From assembly GCA_964569315.1 (NCBI GenBank), contig CAZMUZ010000108.1, positions 1 through 12,285 of the forward strand: a DNA stretch of 12,285 nucleotides, written 5' to 3'. Position numbers and translations under genes: made by a program. The notes below the pieces were generated by a model that made no database searches, had not been told where the DNA came from, and saw only the letters and a list, made by a program, of their open reading frames with translations. Below are positions 11,862-12,285 of this stretch, piece by piece. The DNA comes from CADEFF01 sp964569315. Its GTDB lineage: Bacteria; Pseudomonadota; Alphaproteobacteria; Dongiales; Dongiaceae. Numbering within the stretch: the stretch's first letter is position 1; every line of letters starts with the position of its first letter.

Positions 11862-12285
11862 ATGGCGACAGGAACGAGCAGAATCGCGGCCGATGGCCGC
11901 CATGCGGGTGCGGTCGGGGACCCTGACGCGCTCGCGGCCCTGACGGCGCTCGAACGGCAGGTGCTGTGGCTCGCGAGCTGGATGATCCACCACGCGAACC
12001 ATCTGCGCGTCAGCGAGGATGGGCTCAAGGTCGGCGGGCACCAGGCCTCCTCGGCCTCGGTCGCCACCATCATGACGGCGCTCTATTTCTCGGTGCTGCG
12101 GCCCGAGGATCGCGTCGCGGTGAAGCCGCATGCGAGCCCGGTCTTCCATGCGATCCAGTATCTGCTCGGCCATCAGGAGCGCGGCCGCATGGAGCGCTTC
12201 AGGGCGCTCGGCGGTGCGCAGTCCTATCCCTCGCGCACCAAGGACATCGACGACGTCGACTTCTCGACCGGCTCGGTCGGGCTCG
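11862..12285 (+). CDS. Transketolase-like thiamine-diphosphate enzyme, 5' part
   Basis: An open frame from ATG 11862 to the window edge, 141 codons seen, 3' end missing. After a variable lead of about 30 residues it reads LERQVLWLASWMIHHANHLR, then KVGGHQASSASVATIMTALYF, RPEDRVAVKPHASPVFHAIQ and DDVDFSTGSVGL. This is the N-terminal ThDP-binding half of transketolase and homodimeric E1-type enzymes: the GH..S.....T.LYF helix, a KPHASP block standing for the SxGHxS loop, and the TGSxGLG diphosphate-site glycine loop. It is one of the less characterised branches often named simply transketolase in Alphaproteobacteria. The substrate could be a sugar phosphate or a 2-oxo acid. The ribosome binding site is weak (GGCAAGG). 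The gap of 129 bp to the flavoprotein gene holds a hairpin and a possible promoter. Confidence 0.85.
   Translation, partial: MATGTSRIAADGRHAGAVGDPDALAALTALERQVLWLASWMIHHANHLRVSEDGLKVGGHQASSASVATIMTALYFSVLRPEDRVAVKPHASPVFHAIQYLLGHQERGRMERFRALGGAQSYPSRTKDIDDVDFSTGSVGL

Overview
This is a GC-rich chromosomal window in which almost all bases are coding. Codon use, a GreB-type protein beginning MSRAFVKE, an Lrp/AsnC regulator, an N-methylproline-demethylase-like flavoprotein and a DUF1989-aminomethyltransferase fusion together suggest an alphaproteobacterium, probably soil- or plant-associated (Rhodospirillales or Hyphomicrobiales type). The genus cannot be told from the sequence. I see no rRNA, tRNA, CRISPR array, transposase or phage gene. 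No stretch of more than 300 bases lacks a gene.

Left part (1-4673), mixed functions. A family 4 glycosyltransferase (100-1497) is followed by a small secreted helical protein with four cysteines (1670-2131). Its leader carries three tandem 15-bp repeats. Converging on it from the minus strand are a FAD-dependent DAO-family oxidoreductase (2792-3967, TTG start) and, downstream of that, a double-ACT GcvR-like protein (2174-2701). Divergent from the oxidoreductase is a GreA/GreB-family protein with an altered coiled-coil tip (4155-4673).

Right part (4852-12285), a metabolic island. First comes a 781-residue protein in which a DUF1989 domain is fused to a GcvT-type aminomethyltransferase, with an N-terminal module that resembles a decayed second DUF1989 copy. 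A VOC protein follows (7239-7595). An Lrp/AsnC regulator (7608-8114, minus strand) is divergent from an operon-like pair: an SHMT-fold PLP enzyme (8273-9640) and a TMADH/StcD-type flavin and Fe-S oxidoreductase (9666-11732). The 5' part of a thiamine-diphosphate transketolase-like gene (11862 to the edge) completes the window.

Working model (inference): an Lrp-controlled pathway for an N-methylated amino acid, betaine or related amine. The TMADH-like enzyme, and perhaps the DAO oxidoreductase, would remove methyl groups or oxidise the amine. The GcvT fusion would pass one-carbon units to tetrahydrofolate. The SHMT-fold enzyme would cleave or form a C-C bond in an amino acid, and the transketolase-like enzyme would handle the carbon skeleton. 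The substrate is unknown. Several of these proteins lack residues that are canonical in their superfamilies (SHMT-like, Fe-S oxidoreductase, VOC, GreB-like), so standard annotations may mislead.
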